From Eretmocerus hayati (taxonomy: Eukaryota > Arthropoda > Insecta > Hymenoptera > Aphelinidae): a stretch of 64,000 nt of DNA. Made by a program: the position numbers and the translations under genes. The notes under the pieces are model-generated. The model was not told the DNA's origin. It was given only the letters and a program-made list of their open reading frames with translations, and did no database searches. Shown piece by piece: positions 1 to 12,007 of the stretch (position 1 is the stretch's first letter; every line of letters begins with the position of its first letter). The stretch covers positions 9,602,727-9,666,726 of the forward strand of contig CM056743.1 of the NCBI GenBank assembly GCA_029851415.1. Reading direction: 5' to 3'.

Positions 1-1829
1 CTTCAGAGTTCCTTTAATTTATTATTGTTTTCAAAGCTCCAATGGATGTCAAATTTCGCTACTCCGACAGGGCTCCGAAAGAGCTCCGTTTTCATTGGTC
101 GGAAGCCCAAAGGAGGTCTAACGGAGCTCTATCAGAATTTTGTCATTGTCTGGGATTGATAAGAAGGATTAGGCTGGCATATTAGGTACACTTACCTGCG
201 CTAAATGATACAAGTAGCACAATCAGCGCCGGATATACAGAGTTGGCCTCAAGGCCTAGGCCTACAGGCCCCCATCAAAATGACTGTAAAAGGGGGCCTC
301 CTCCATTTTTTCGGCGTATCGAAAGATTTCCGTTCTTGGTTCATTCAATCGGCTCTTATTATTTTTACCGAGATCGGGTGCGTGATGAGCAATGCACTTC
401 GATAAAGAGCTAATTGATGAGAAAATTCTATCTCATTTACCAAGTGTGACGTGGGGCTTTGACTACAGGCCCCCTTATGCTTAATCCGGCGCCAAGCACA
501 ATAAATTTTGTTTTCTTAGCAGTGCAAAAGTCACGAGAATCCATCAAAACTCCGAGGACGATACTGCTCAATCAAGATTCGAGACCGCATTATACTGATA
601 CTTCTTATTATATAAAATAAAAAACAAAAAAAAAACAAAAAAGCGGTAAGCTCAGTTCTGGGTAAGCTAACAGTCAAAATTTGTAGATCATCTAATGCAT
701 AATTGCTTAAACTTTACACCTCGGCGTCTCAGATAGCCGTCCGCTAAGGACTCAGACTACTCGATTTTAAGACCCTTGTCGTTTAGGCTTCTAATTGGCA
801 ACTCGTAGCTTTAGAAACCGCTTAGTTCCACGATTCCACGTGAATCTCACTGAGAAAAAATTCTTGGTCGTACGGCCATGCGTATTGTCGTACGACCAGA
901 ATGGTATTTGCTGCAGAACAATACCGATTTTGTTATTGAATTAATCTATCACAACGGTTTGGTGATGTGGTATTAAAGCCACAATAGTTAAATATAACGC
1001 GTATATTTCAAATGCCCCGATACTTAATGAATTAACAGTCATATTACGGTTCTTTTGCTACAAAAGCTATCAATTTTTTGCACGGGATAGCACCGCAAAG
1101 GGACAAATATAATCCAACGATTTTTTAGGTTATTCGTGCCAGATTGGTTCAATAACAAAATTATTTTGCTGTGGTGACAATCCAGTATTGGTCTGACGGC
1201 AATACCACGTAACAATACAGTCGTATTGTTCAGACGGCAATATTTTATTCTCAGTGCTGTGTTCATTATCTGCATTTTCCACGGCAATCACTGGATCATA
1301 ATAAAAATTAAGACATCTATAAAAACTAATAGGGTACTTCAAGATCAGTTTTCGAGAGTCGTTTTACATCGTTTTTGGTCCAAGATATGACTGTTTCTCT
1401 GAAGGAAATTTTCCATCGAAATTGGACTTGTTATTGAAAATTAATGAAAGGATCCATTTTTCATGGTGGTACGAGGCTGTCCTTTGAGTCATTCGTTTAC
1501 TAGTCTTGCTTGGCTCCCTTCACCAATTTTAGGGATGAAATAGAGAAAAATCATAATAGATTCATTACAGTTGTAAGTAACGTCATCTGAATATCCTACT
1601 TGATACATGAAATTATATTTGATAAGAAATTCTTTGGAAGGATCAGCATATTACAGACTCCCATGACTCAAGCAACCTCAAAGAGCTTCCAAAACGGATT
1701 TCGAAGTTCTTTACGTAATATGCCAGTTGATGTCATACGTTCGATCCACTTATTTTCTTAGTTGATTTAGGTGGCCAAAGATTCACGTGGTATCGTGAAA
1801 ATGTAACTTTTTTCTGGTTCGGTATTTCT
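1..1829. other. Intergenic DNA, no gene seen
   Basis: AT-rich sequence with only short open frames that lack splice context or protein-like composition. A small inverted repeat built on TGGTCGTACG lies near 865-900. Around 240-300 a C-rich patch (AGGCCTACAGGCCCCC) resembles one near 35.5 kb and may be part of an old dispersed repeat. No RNA gene, promoter or transposon end could be supported here. Confidence 0.6.
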
Positions 1830-2735
1830 CATACCTGCAGGGTTTGATTTTGAAAAGTACATGAACGAATTTGGGAGTCTATGGGAATAGTTTTAAAATG
1901 AGCTGATTCTAAGATAAGGCTGTCTTTAGTCCGTTTTGCCAATAGTTTTGTCCTACTCCGATATTTTTTAGCCTGCCGGAAGCCGTAGCTCATTTCAAAG
2001 CTTGTTTCAAGACCTTCAAAATCAGCTAAGGTAATTTTAATTTTCACCAAAGCCAAACTATCACAGTTTGTCGATAAGTGATTTTGCGACTTTTCGATAG
2101 GATGTACTCAATGCCCCCATCACTTATAAAATAGTGTAAACCGGCGATATAGTCAATGAAATTGTTTCAATTTCTGATCAACCCCTTTTAGAACTTCTAT
2201 AGGAGCAAATTATTACTATCCCCGGCTCATTTCAACGCAATAGACACTCTCTAAATGGTAAATGATAGATATACCTGTAATGCAATAATCTGATGGGGTC
2301 ATTTTGGGTACACTCCAAGGTTGACCTTCGTGTTTCACAAATCATCTCCGTATTTTGCACATAAAATAGCTCTAGATCGGAGTTCTACAACAGTTTTAGC
2401 GACTTCAGCAAACGGTTTCTGAATCTTTTAGATAAGTAATCAAATGCGTTGAAATTTGTTAAGAATGGTGAGACCAAAAACTTTTAGGGCCGGTATCACT
2501 AAACGAGATTTTTTCGGCTACTTCTTAGCTGATGTGAAAAGCAAAAGAACAAAAAATGCAAAACTCACTATAAATTTTTTAGGAGACGCAGAAATGACTT
2601 TGGTCAGTCTAAACCACTAACTTTTTCATATTTCAACGCAACAAACGTAAAAAAAATTTGCGGGATGAACAACGAGTGGCTGCTCTTGTGATCGGCGTAA
2701 AAAGGGAGCATAGTTGGCTACACTTACGTTAGCTG
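1830..2735 (+). repeat. Diverged copy of the TACCCAACTTGCC-ended repeat family
   Basis: The segment aligns by eye, with many differences, to the repeats at 22.5-25.2 kb and 34.5-37.9 kb. Shared landmarks come in the same order: GGGTACACTCC, a run resembling TGCACATAAAA, a block ending in CAACAAACGTAAA, and a terminal GTTGGCTACACTTACGTTA that corresponds to the inverted-repeat end of the better copies. The 5' boundary is uncertain. Its divergence suggests it is the oldest copy in the window. Confidence 0.45.
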
Positions 2736-3291
2736 TCATATACAATCATTGCGATCTCCTATTATGGATTCGAGACATTGATTTGAGAAGGTGAAAAAAT
2801 TATTGAGTATACAGGTAATCTCAATAAATTTTTGTCTCGCGAATATAATCGTATCAATTGTATATATAAGGTTCCCGTGCGCAGCTGTCCTGTGACCAAT
2901 TCGTTCCAATTGCCTGGAATTCCATAATATGATTGTATTTTCGATTTTAGAGACGGCCTAATTCACGCAAAGGCTCGCGTACGTCTACTCTAACGTAACA
3001 AAAAGAAAAGACTGGTTAAAATGCACCGTGTTCGAATAAGAACAGTATTCAGTCACACAAATCACAGTGGAATCAGTGCACGAGTTGAGATTTCTTCGCA
3101 CACGATGTCCAACTTTGCCTGACCAATTGTTACAGGGGCTCGATGGCAACCCAAAAAAATTCCGACGTCGCGCGTCGTATAGAACATCATCAAAATAGCC
3201 CAATACCTCCAAAATAATCAAGCGTTGTTCTCAATACTCATAGAGTTTCTAACTCCAAACCTCTCTCTCAGTCATCATTATCTTTGAGTTT

Positions 3292-4018
3292 TTGTAAGGT
3301 AAGTTGCCCCCATAAGCCGATTTCGGGAATGGGCGCTCCTTAGCCCGTCGGCAATTTTTTTCACGTTTGTTAAGTTAGAATATGAGAAAGTAAATAGCTT
3401 CCGTCGATCCCGACTCATTCCTGCGTTCTCCAGGAAATTCCGAGTGATTTTTCTATTTTTTGTGATTGCTTAATAGCTTGCGTTCAGAGTAAAATTAGTG
3501 CCAAATCTTTTGAGTTCAACCAATCTTAACTTACCTTAGCGCATTCGATTCCTTGTTCCAAAATCTTTAAAATCGATTGTTCGAAACTGCAAAATTCGGA
3601 TCTGGAGCTAATTTATGTGCAAAACACGGAGACGTTTCGTAAACAAGGATGCCAACATCGGAGTGTGCCTAACATGCCCCCATATGTTTATCTCGAAAGG
3701 GCGTGCAGAATGACTTTTTTATCACTCAAAACGTATTTATCACGTCAAATTAGGCCGGAAAGAGTGTTTTGGGCCGGTGAAAAGCTCCAAATGTGCATGA
3801 AAAGCGATAAAGTTACTTTATAGCCGATTCCTATCATTTATTTTGGAAGAATTGAGACAGTTCGGCTCCGAATCATCAAAATTAGACGTAGCTTAGTGCA
3901 TTTTGAAGTTCCTAAAACAAGCTTCAAAATGAGCTTAAAAACGTTAGAAAATATTGAGGTAGACCAGAGTTGTTGGGGAAATGGCTTAATGTGGGCAAGT
4001 TGGGTACACTTAACTTAT
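3292..4018 (-). mobile_element. Non-autonomous repeat, TACCCAACTTGCC family, minus orientation
   Basis: This copy starts with TAAGGTAAGTTGCCCCCAT and ends with GGGCAAGTTGGGTACACTTA, so its ends are inverted repeats of each other. Its interior is the reverse complement of the 22.5-25.2 kb and 34.5-37.9 kb copies, matching for example near ATGCCAACATCGGAGTG and GGAGCTTTTCACC. No transposase frame is present, so it is a short non-autonomous element. The superfamily is not identified. A TA dinucleotide flanks or begins each end, but a target duplication is not clear. Confidence 0.6.
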
Positions 4019-5192
4019 ATTCCCTCAATGATCAAGCGCGAGTTACAAATAATCCTCGATTAATCGGCTTATACCTGATACGCGATCCAGGACGCAAATC
4101 GACATTTCTGTATTCGCACCGGTCAAATAGAGGATCTCTTTCTCCAAATACAAGAGTCTGGGACATCATAGATCATGTGTGATTGTGATTATAGTATTAC
4201 ATATAATAATGTACGATTCTTGCCCAGAGCTCGCGCAGACTTTGACCCTCTTATCATATTTTCATCAAGCAGCTGACGTGATTTTCTTCGATAAACCACT
4301 TGCTGATTCGATTGAAGTAATTTCTGAGGTATAACGAAGCTTTTGACGTGAGAAATCTCACTCATTCTCCCCGTTCGAGCTCACGTGTGCCCGAAAAAAT
4401 TCCCTAATTCTTTCCGTCCATAATGTATGTTGTACAACCGTAGTGTCCTAATTTCCTCATAGGTTACCCTAATACCGTATGAAAAGGGCCCGATTCCATG
4501 GGTGGTATTCCCAATCTATAACCATTCAGATAATATCAATAGATCAAAAATTATACTCTCTCTGAGCGCCATCACAGATTGACATATAAGGCTAATGACA
4601 TATTTGCCTGCCCGCTGATGATCGTGCTCATCTTACATATTATAATCGTCAATTCATAATAAAGAGCATCAAATGCAATGACGTGCATTAGTAAGTGCAA
4701 TTAGAGCTTCGTGTCCACCTTCCACGAATACGATAAGATCATTTTGCAATCTTCGCGTGCCGAATGATGAGTCTGCGTTATAATATATAATGCAAGTTTC
4801 ACGTTTCTCGATGCACTTACGGCTGGTTAATGCTCATCTATGTATCAACAATACGTGGCCTACGTGATTAATTAGCGACCCCGAATGGCAGCGACTTATT
4901 GAAGAATGACGGGCGCACACATCGGTCGAATTGAAAGAACCGCGAATCATGCGGGCCACGACAATTTATTGATCGTCCGCAATTGACCGAATCGCGTGTC
5001 CTCTTTTTCGGACGTCTGTGATATGTGGATCTTGGAGATTCGCTGGAGCATGAACGTAAACTATTCGATCGGAAGAATCTAGTTTCGAAAGTGACAAATC
5101 GCTAAATTGAATTATATGGGCGTTTCGATCGAGTCGGACCGCGATCTCGCCGCGATTTGCAAAATAGCTCACTCTGCATAATACATTTTTTA
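4019..5192. other. Intergenic DNA, no gene seen
   Basis: No coding exon, RNA gene or repeat boundary could be supported in this stretch. Confidence 0.5.
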
Positions 5193-6738
5193 CGCACACG
5201 GTGTCCTTGAACCAACTTTAAATGAGTCGGAAGACCACCTCGCCAAATCTTTTCTTAAATGATCGTTCAGGGCTCAAATAACATCTTCCAATTGTTTTCA
5301 AAATCGCCTACGTTAGAATTTTCGAATAATATTATTATGATTTTTTCCCGAAAAAAAAAAACGTTGCAAAACGACTTTGACGTGCTTTGGTGATGAGAAA
5401 CGCTTAGTTATGCCCCCCAAATTTCACAAAAATCTCGTCAGAAAGTGCAGATGGTTCGTGACACTCTGTCCTGAACGATTCGCAATGTAATGCGTATAGA
5501 GATAGACTACGTGAGTTATGGCCAATGCTTGGGTAAAGATTCAAATGGCGAATATAGAGAGATCCAGATACCAAAATTGGTGAATTTTCCGTCTGGACAC
5601 GGCTCTCTTTCTCTCTCTTATTACTCTCATTGGTCTCGATAATATGTACACTATGCCTTTGACTCTCGGCAAGATCCCCATCGCGCAACAAAAGCTCTCA
5701 CGCGGGTTCTGGACAGCTTGCAGGTATAATATCATTATCATATCTGCTCCACATCTTGCATTTGAGGAGGAGGGGGTTGTCGTATCGTGGTTCTAAGTCT
5801 CGCCATGTGCTTACTTTCATGAAGAGAATCGACTCAAATTTTGGGTATTGTGCATGAAAAAGGAGTTGGAAGTGCAAAAGCTGAAAAGAGACACGGAAAA
5901 CTGCTCGAAAAATGTTCAGCAATTGACTTGCAAGATGTTAGACTACCTTCATCTATGTGTCAGACATGGGCAAGTCAGATTCGGACAATCTATCATCTTG
6001 CAAGTCAATTGCTAAACATTTTTGGAGCAGTTTTCCATGTCTCTTTTCAGCTTCTGTATTTCCGACTCCTTTTTCACGCACAATACCCAAAATTTGAGTC
6101 GGTTCTCTTCATGAAAGTAAGCACATGGCGTCTGGCGAGAGTCAATAAACTACGATAGGACTACCCCCTCCTCCTCAAATGCAAGATTTGGAGCAGATAT
6201 AATATATACCTGCAAGCTGTCCAGAACCCGAGTGAGAGCTTTCGTTGCGCGATGGGGATCTTGCCGAGAGTCAAAGGCATAAGTAGTGTACATATCATCG
6301 AGACCAATGAGAGTAATGAGAGAGAGAGAGAGCCCTGTCCAGACGGGAAATTCACATGTGGATCTCTCTGTATTCACCATTTGAATCTTTACCCAAGCAT
6401 TGGCCATAACTCACGTAGTCTATCTCTACCTCTACGCATTACATTGCGAATCGTTTGGGATGGAGTCTCATGAATCTCCTGCACTTTCTGACGAGATTTT
6501 TGTGAAATTTCTAGCACATAACTAAGTTTTTCTCACCACCAAAACGCGTCAAAATTGTTTATTGACGTTTTTTCGGGAAAAAAACATAATAATGGATTTA
6601 TCCGAAAATTCTAACGTATAGAGGTGATTTCGAAAACAATTGGAAGATGTTATTTGAGCCCTGAACAATCATTTAAGAAAAGATTTGGCGAGGTGGTCTT
6701 CCGACTCATTTGAAGTTGGTTCAAGGACACCGTGCGCA
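5193..6738. mobile_element. 1.54 kb foldback element, almost entirely inverted repeat
   Basis: Two arms of about 740 bp (5197-5940 and 5993-6734) are reverse complements along nearly their whole length, leaving a loop of about 50 bp. The outer ends are CACGGTGTCCTTGAACCAAC and its complement. CGCA lies immediately outside both ends (5193-5196 and 6735-6738), consistent with a 4-bp target duplication. All open frames inside are mirrored on both arms and are not genes. CACGGTG fits the CACNRTG heptamer of Transib elements, but those make 5-bp duplications, so that assignment is weak. Confidence 0.8.
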
Positions 6739-7721
6739 TCACCTCAAATCTCAAAGCAGTTAAAAAATTTTCCAACATTGACGCGGAAGATTTCCTCTGT
6801 CGGGCCCAAAAAATTTTTTTGATTCATGATGATCGTTTTGCACGCATTTTATTCAGTTTACCGAGACGTTGAGGAGGTTTACTAACATGTAGCGTTATAC
6901 GATACTTCTACAGATCGCGTGATGCTATTACATCCTACATCAATTTTTTTCACTCGATCAGTTTAGAACTGGCCGGGACTTGCAACTTTTTGATCGTTAA
7001 TCTACTGTCGATTATTGTCGAGAAAAAAAATCAGAAAGAGCGCATAATCGCCACAATGCTGGATCAAAATATCCGTGATCCGGCAATCGGGATACTATTG
7101 TAAATATAGTTATTGCATTCGGATTGCGAAGAGTATTATTTCATCTGTACATTCTGCAGAGTTTATAAACGAGATCCGCGTGCAGATGGACGGACACGTC
7201 TATTATCATTGGAATGAAGAGGATCTGTGCGGCGCGTGCGATCAAATGATTCTTTATCTCGCGAACATAATGGAAAACGTGAATATCTTTGGTTCACTCA
7301 TGCGAGCTTGGCTATCTGAGTGCTTTTCAATTCACGCACAAAGTTGAAAATAGGATGTACAAATGTGACGCGTGTGTGATGGGCCGCACAAGTGACACTT
7401 TTGTACTTTTTCACTCTCTGAGTGCCCTTTTTCGACTGCTAAGATATAAATCCAAGTGAGTCGTCTCTGAGAAGGTGCCTATTTGAAATTGAAACTTTCA
7501 AAATTTGATGTAATGTACAGTACTTTTGGATAAAAGCATCTTTGAGAGAGGGAACAACATCGACTCTCGTGGGACGTTGACAACTTTTATCGATTATTTG
7601 AAGGTCCTAGATGCTGATGAAGAGTTGGAAAGCTTCGAATATTTTACATGTTATAGATAAATGTGCCATATTGTTGCAAACCAAGAAGAAGGGCAATTCT
7701 GCAGATGGTACATCATGTAAA
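6739..7721. other. Intergenic DNA with one exon-like open segment
   Basis: Mostly featureless. An open segment at about 7151-7347 on the plus strand has higher GC than its surroundings, an upstream TTCTGCAG that could act as a splice acceptor, and acidic, protein-like composition with a Cys-Gly-Ala-Cys motif. No homologous protein is recognised and no partner exon is seen. Confidence 0.3.
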
Positions 7722-8042
7722 GCCCCGCGTGAAAACAAATGAGTCGTTCATGAACGGGTCGTTAAACGAGTCCAATATTTGTTTCATTATGTGGAGTCAT
7801 CCCGAATGACTCGTTGAAACGACTATTTCGAAAATTTTACAGTCTAAGTTTTTCAATGGCGCCACCTACTTTACTGAGAAGATTGCAGTGTCGGTGGAAA
7901 AAAGCTTGAATTTCAAAAATTACCAAATGAGTCATGTTGACGAGTCGTTGCAACGACTCCACATAATGAAACGAATATTTGACTCGTTCAATGACTCGTT
8001 CAACGACTCAAATGATACGACTCATTGATTTTCACGTGGGGC
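7722..8042. mobile_element. Palindromic MITE, 321 bp
   Basis: The ends GCCCCGCGTGAAAACAAATG and CACGTGGGGC are inverted repeats. The arms carry many copies of the short motif GACTCGTT or its complement, which makes the element highly self-complementary around a core near 7830-7935. There is no coding capacity. Flanking target duplication is not clear, so no superfamily is assigned. Confidence 0.7.
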
Positions 8043-8599
8043 AGAAAAGATGCTATGTTCGACTGTTTTTTGATTGTTTCTCATATTCCAAGTGTGAAAA
8101 CGTGTTCAGAGCTGCCAAAGTACCCGAAACGATGGGTTTTTCTTGAAAAACAGCACCAAGCAAAAATCGGTGAAAAATCATCCTTTTGAGCACTTTTCAC
8201 ACGCTGGGGATATGAGAAATAATGAAAATACGCTGTTAAAAGTAATTAGCAGACAGGGCCGGCTCCAGACAGCTCCGCACCCCTGGGAAAAATAACGTGC
8301 TGCGCCCCCTTGTAAGGCCAGAGAAAATAAAGGATAACGATGTTTCATAAGAAGTCAAAATTGCACGAAAAAATTTAGGAGAATTCATCACTGTCAAATC
8401 TTATATTTTTTACAAAAGAAGTGTAAATCAAATGAGTACGGCCGAGATCTGCTTGTTTACCAGTTCATTTTGTTGTGATGAAAAGAAAAACTCATCACGT
8501 ACTCAATATATGTGCAAACCCAAGTCTTATCGGTTCTTGTTAGTTGTCAGGTTTTCAATTCTCTCGTGAACAAGAATCACTCCCAAAATCTATAGGAAG

Positions 8600-8990
8600 A
8601 CAACTGACCTCGCGAATTCTCAGATTCTTGGAGCGAAAATTCTGTCGAAAACGTAATGAGTGCTAAAAACAAGAAAGACAATCAAACTCGCAAGTGCCGA
8701 GATGCTCGGGCCGAGAATCCTGTGGGAAAAGGATTTATTCCCAAAACCCAATAAGGCAGCTACTCCCACAAAAACACGAATACTCGGCCCGAGATTTCTA
8801 CCGGGGACAGAGTCATTACCAGAACCTAGGAAGGCAATCAAACCCCCTAACATCCAGATCCTAGTGGCGGAAATCCCATCGTCGAAAGAAGTTAGCTCCA
8901 AAACTCAGGGAGACATCCGAACCTGCAAGCACCCGGATGCTCAAACTGGAAGGTTGTAAGCAAACGAAAGATTTCCATAAACTCACGAAG
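8600..8990 (-). repeat. 78-bp minisatellite block, minus orientation
   Basis: On the minus strand three successive units of 78 bp (26 codons) can be read at 8620-8870. Each encodes a similar hydrophobic peptide with a Gly-Pro-Ser-Ile or related start. The unit length is a multiple of three, which keeps the frame open by default. The same unit recurs in opposite orientation at 9180-10060, so the open frames here are treated as a by-product of the repeat rather than a gene. Confidence 0.7.
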
Positions 8991-9179
8991 CCAATCGAAC
9001 CAACTATAATATTCGGATGGATGTTTAAACCAATTGGTTTTAAAACTTGTGAAACAGGTGGATCCTCAGACGATAAACATACCTAATCACTCCAATTCTG
9101 CGTGATAGAAATTCCAGCTCAAGCACAAAGTACAATTGCGAGATGGTTGTCATCCTAAATTCTGGTTTTAGTTTTTCCT

Positions 9180-10060
9180 ACGACATAATTTTCTATTCGA
9201 GCATCAAGCAATTGCAGGATTAGTTATACTTTCCTGGGACTGGGGTTTGATCTTTACATCTGGCAGGATTTTAATTCTAAGCATCCGAGTGATTGCAGGG
9301 TCGATTGCCTCTTTAGATTTTGGGATTAGTCCCCTCCTCCCCGTTCGTATATTTTGTCCGAGCACCCGGGTATGACCTTTTTAGGGTTGATATTTTCCCC
9401 AAAAAGTATATTCGTTCGAGCATCCACGCACTTGTGGAATTAGTTGTCTTCCTAGGTTCCAGGATTATTTTTCAACTGTCAAAATTTTCATCCCGAGCAT
9501 CAGGGTATCTGCAGGTTTGATTGCCTTCCTAGATTTTGGGATTGTTTTTTCCACAAAATTTTCCATCCGAGTGTACGGCTATTTGTGGGTTTGCTGCTTC
9601 ACTAGATTGTTGGATTGTTTCCCCCTCACAGATTTTCCAGTCCGAGCATCAGAATATTTCAGTTCAGGTTTTGGGAATGATTCATTTCGCCGATAGAATT
9701 TTTGGTCTAAGTATCCAGGTATTTGCGGATTTGATTGCCTTCCCAGATGGGATTGTTTTTTTTTTCACAAAAATCTCGACCAAAGTGTCCGGCTATTTGC
9801 GTGTTGAACTGCTGTAAGTACTATAGATTTTCGGATTGTTTTTCCTTCAAATAATTTTCAGTTCAAGCATCAGGATATTCCCGGGTTTAATTTGCCTCCT
9901 CAAGTTTTGCCGGGATTGGTTTTTTTCCGACGGAATTATTGGCTCGCGCACCCGCGTACTTGCGGGTTTGATCGCCTTGATAGGTTTGGAAGTAGATTTT
10001 TCTCCTGACAGGATTTGCGTGCATGCTTTCCTTCGGAAATCTTTGCGCCCCTCTGGCCCT
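9180..10060 (+). repeat. Degenerate ~60-90-bp minisatellite block, plus orientation
   Basis: About eleven degenerate units marked by CGAGCATC-like starts recur roughly every 60-90 bp (near 9189, 9277, 9359, 9418, 9495, 9568, 9645, 9717, 9782, 9858 and 9945). Each is followed by sequence resembling GGTTTGATTGCCTTCCTAG. It is the inverted counterpart of the 8600-8990 block within the same hAT-type element. Confidence 0.7.
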
Positions 10061-10184
10061 GCACCCTGAGCCGCCGCCCCACCTCGCCCCCCCCCCCTCT
10101 GAGCCGGCCCTTGTTAGCAGAATGCTTTCTTACGGCGTTATATGATAATAATCATAACGAAGGAGAAATTACTTATCCTATAAT

Positions 10185-11060
10185 TTGAGTTATTCTCCTG
10201 AGGAAGCATTTCAGAGAGATTTGGGTCATGTAAAAGCAGGTTTTTCCAACAATATCTATTGGTTGATTGAGAAAAATTTCGATACAGTTGGTTTAAAGGA
10301 TATTTTAACTGGAGTTCTTGGTGAAAATGTTCTTCTCCCGAAAAGAAACTTCATTTGAATAACGTTTTACGGATTTAAAGAGAATTTGGCATCAAGCAAT
10401 CGATTCAGAATGGCGCATACGTAAGTCTTTAGGTCATTAAAATTGAAATAAATCAGTCGTAAAGGATAATACGAGGAAAAAATGAATATCAATAAATATG
10501 TTCTACTGTTTTTTGAGTTATTCTTTTGAGGAAGCTTTTTAGAGTGATTTGGGCCATCGAGACTAAGGTTTTTCAAATAAAATCTATCGTTTGGTTGAGA
10601 CGGAATTTCGATGCGGTGGATTGAAAAAGATCAAAATGGATTTTGAGGTGAAAATTTCCATTTTCCGAAAAAGAACTTCATTTGAATGATGTTTTACGGA
10701 TTTTAAGAGAATTTTGTATCAACCAACCGAGTCAGAATGACGAATAAGTGAGTCTTTAGGTCATTAAAATTGAGATAAATGAGAAGTAGGAAAAGTTACG
10801 ACGAAGAAATGAATATTAAGAAAAATGTTCTACTATATTTTTAGTTATTTCTTAGAGGAAGTTTCTTAGAGCGATTTGGGTCATCTAGAATGAGGTTCTT
10901 TTGGATAATATCTATCGTTTGGTTGAGACGGAATTTCGATGCAGTGGGTTTGAAAAGGGTTTAAATGAAGTTTTCGGTGGAAATTTTGATTTTTTCAGAA
11001 ATTTGAGAAATCTGTAAAGATTGAATAAAATTTTGGTATTACATTATAACCAATCGATAG
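10185..11060. repeat. Tandem repeat, ~330-bp unit, about 2.7 copies
   Basis: Landmarks such as AGTTATTCTCCTGAGGAAGC (10187) recur at 10514 and 10844, giving a period of about 328 bp. Other shared landmarks include TTTTACGGATTT, GTCTTTAGGTCATTAAAATTG and AATGTTCTACT. The third copy is incomplete and more diverged. There is no coding potential. Confidence 0.75.
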
Positions 11061-11790
11061 ATCATGCAGAAAAAACCATACTTTAGGTGACTAAATTCGT
11101 GGTGAGACCGCATTAGAAGAAGATATTTATGTATCAAGAGTCGAAATTTGGGCAATTTTGCTTTAAAAACCCCATGGATCAAATTTGACTGGGAGCTGAA
11201 AGCTGCCTTTAGTCCTTGTTGGTCTCGTAGTTCCACTAACGAAATTGCTCTGTATTTGTCTCACAAATTCTAGTGGGTTCATATCCTCGACCAAAGCTAA
11301 CAGTAGTTGTGGTTCACTCCGACTATAGGTAATTATGTTTTAACAGCGCTGGTGGTGGTGGGTTATATTCAATTCAAGATCCAATACAGGTCGGCGGAAA
11401 ATTCAAGTGCGGAGACCTGGTTTGAACTTTGAAAAATCTCTTTTCGTCATCACGGAGGAGCGAGAACACACAGAGCGCAAATTTTGTTGCAGTTGCAAAT
11501 TCGATTTTTCATCGTGTTACTCGTTTCTATGAGCATAAAAAGAAATTTCCTTTCGTCCTGATCACTCTTTTTCGTTACCAAGTAAAATGCACTCGATTGG
11601 GGGATGCATTATATTATTTTAGCTCGCGCATGTGCGGGGCGTCCGTGAGTGACGCGACTGGTCTCGTCTCGTCGCGGGTTCATCGGATCATGTCATCAGT
11701 TTGTACGCGGCGCGCGTGCCGAGCGCATGCATCAACGCCAAGTTGTTACCACGCGACTGCCGGTGTAGTCTGCTCGTGACATTCCACTGC
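11061..11790. other. Intergenic DNA upstream of cueball
   Basis: AT-rich until about 11.58 kb, then GC and CpG rise sharply towards the cueball transcription start. This probably marks its promoter-proximal region. No coding exon is supported. Confidence 0.5.
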
Positions 11791-11820
11791 ATATAAACAC
11801 CTATCGAAGTGGGCATCAGC
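11791..11820 (+). promoter_or_regulatory. Candidate cueball core promoter (TATA box and initiator)
   Basis: ATATAAA at 11791-11797 is followed by TCAGC at 11816-11820, a reasonable initiator, about 26 bp downstream of the TATA. The cueball start codon is 190 bp further on with no splice signal needed between. Spacing is slightly shorter than the usual 28-31 bp, so this is a candidate only. Confidence 0.4.
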
Positions 11821-12007
11821 TTAGTAGACGTAATCGGAGCGTGTCTCGTGGGCGAATTTACCCAGGATCCACTCAAATTCTCTTGCAGTCAAGATGCCGT
11901 GCTCGCGGTGATTTCAGGGGTGCATCAACTCGATGGAGAGCTAGATGGGCGTCTAGCACGTGAAAGAAGCACTGGACGGATGACAGTTAGCTGCAGCGGC
12001 CTGCAAG

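Larger units (their letters stand above)
8246..10121. mobile_element. hAT-type non-autonomous transposon with 8-bp target duplication
   Basis: The element (8254-10113, 1,860 bp) begins CAGGGCCGGCTC and ends GAGCCGGCCCTTG, which are inverted repeats differing by one inserted base. The eight bases TTAGCAGA occur directly outside both ends (8246-8253 and 10114-10121), a perfect 8-bp target-site duplication typical of hAT elements, whose termini commonly start CAGGG. No transposase remains. The interior is largely minisatellite sequence, arranged in opposite orientations on the left and right sides. Moved by a transposase supplied in trans, if still mobile. Confidence 0.85.

Noticed and set aside
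8620..8959. Hydrophobic multi-repeat frames on both strands that resemble a membrane protein
   Set aside because: They follow from a 78-bp repeat unit and appear equally in the inverted block, so they are treated as a minisatellite product.
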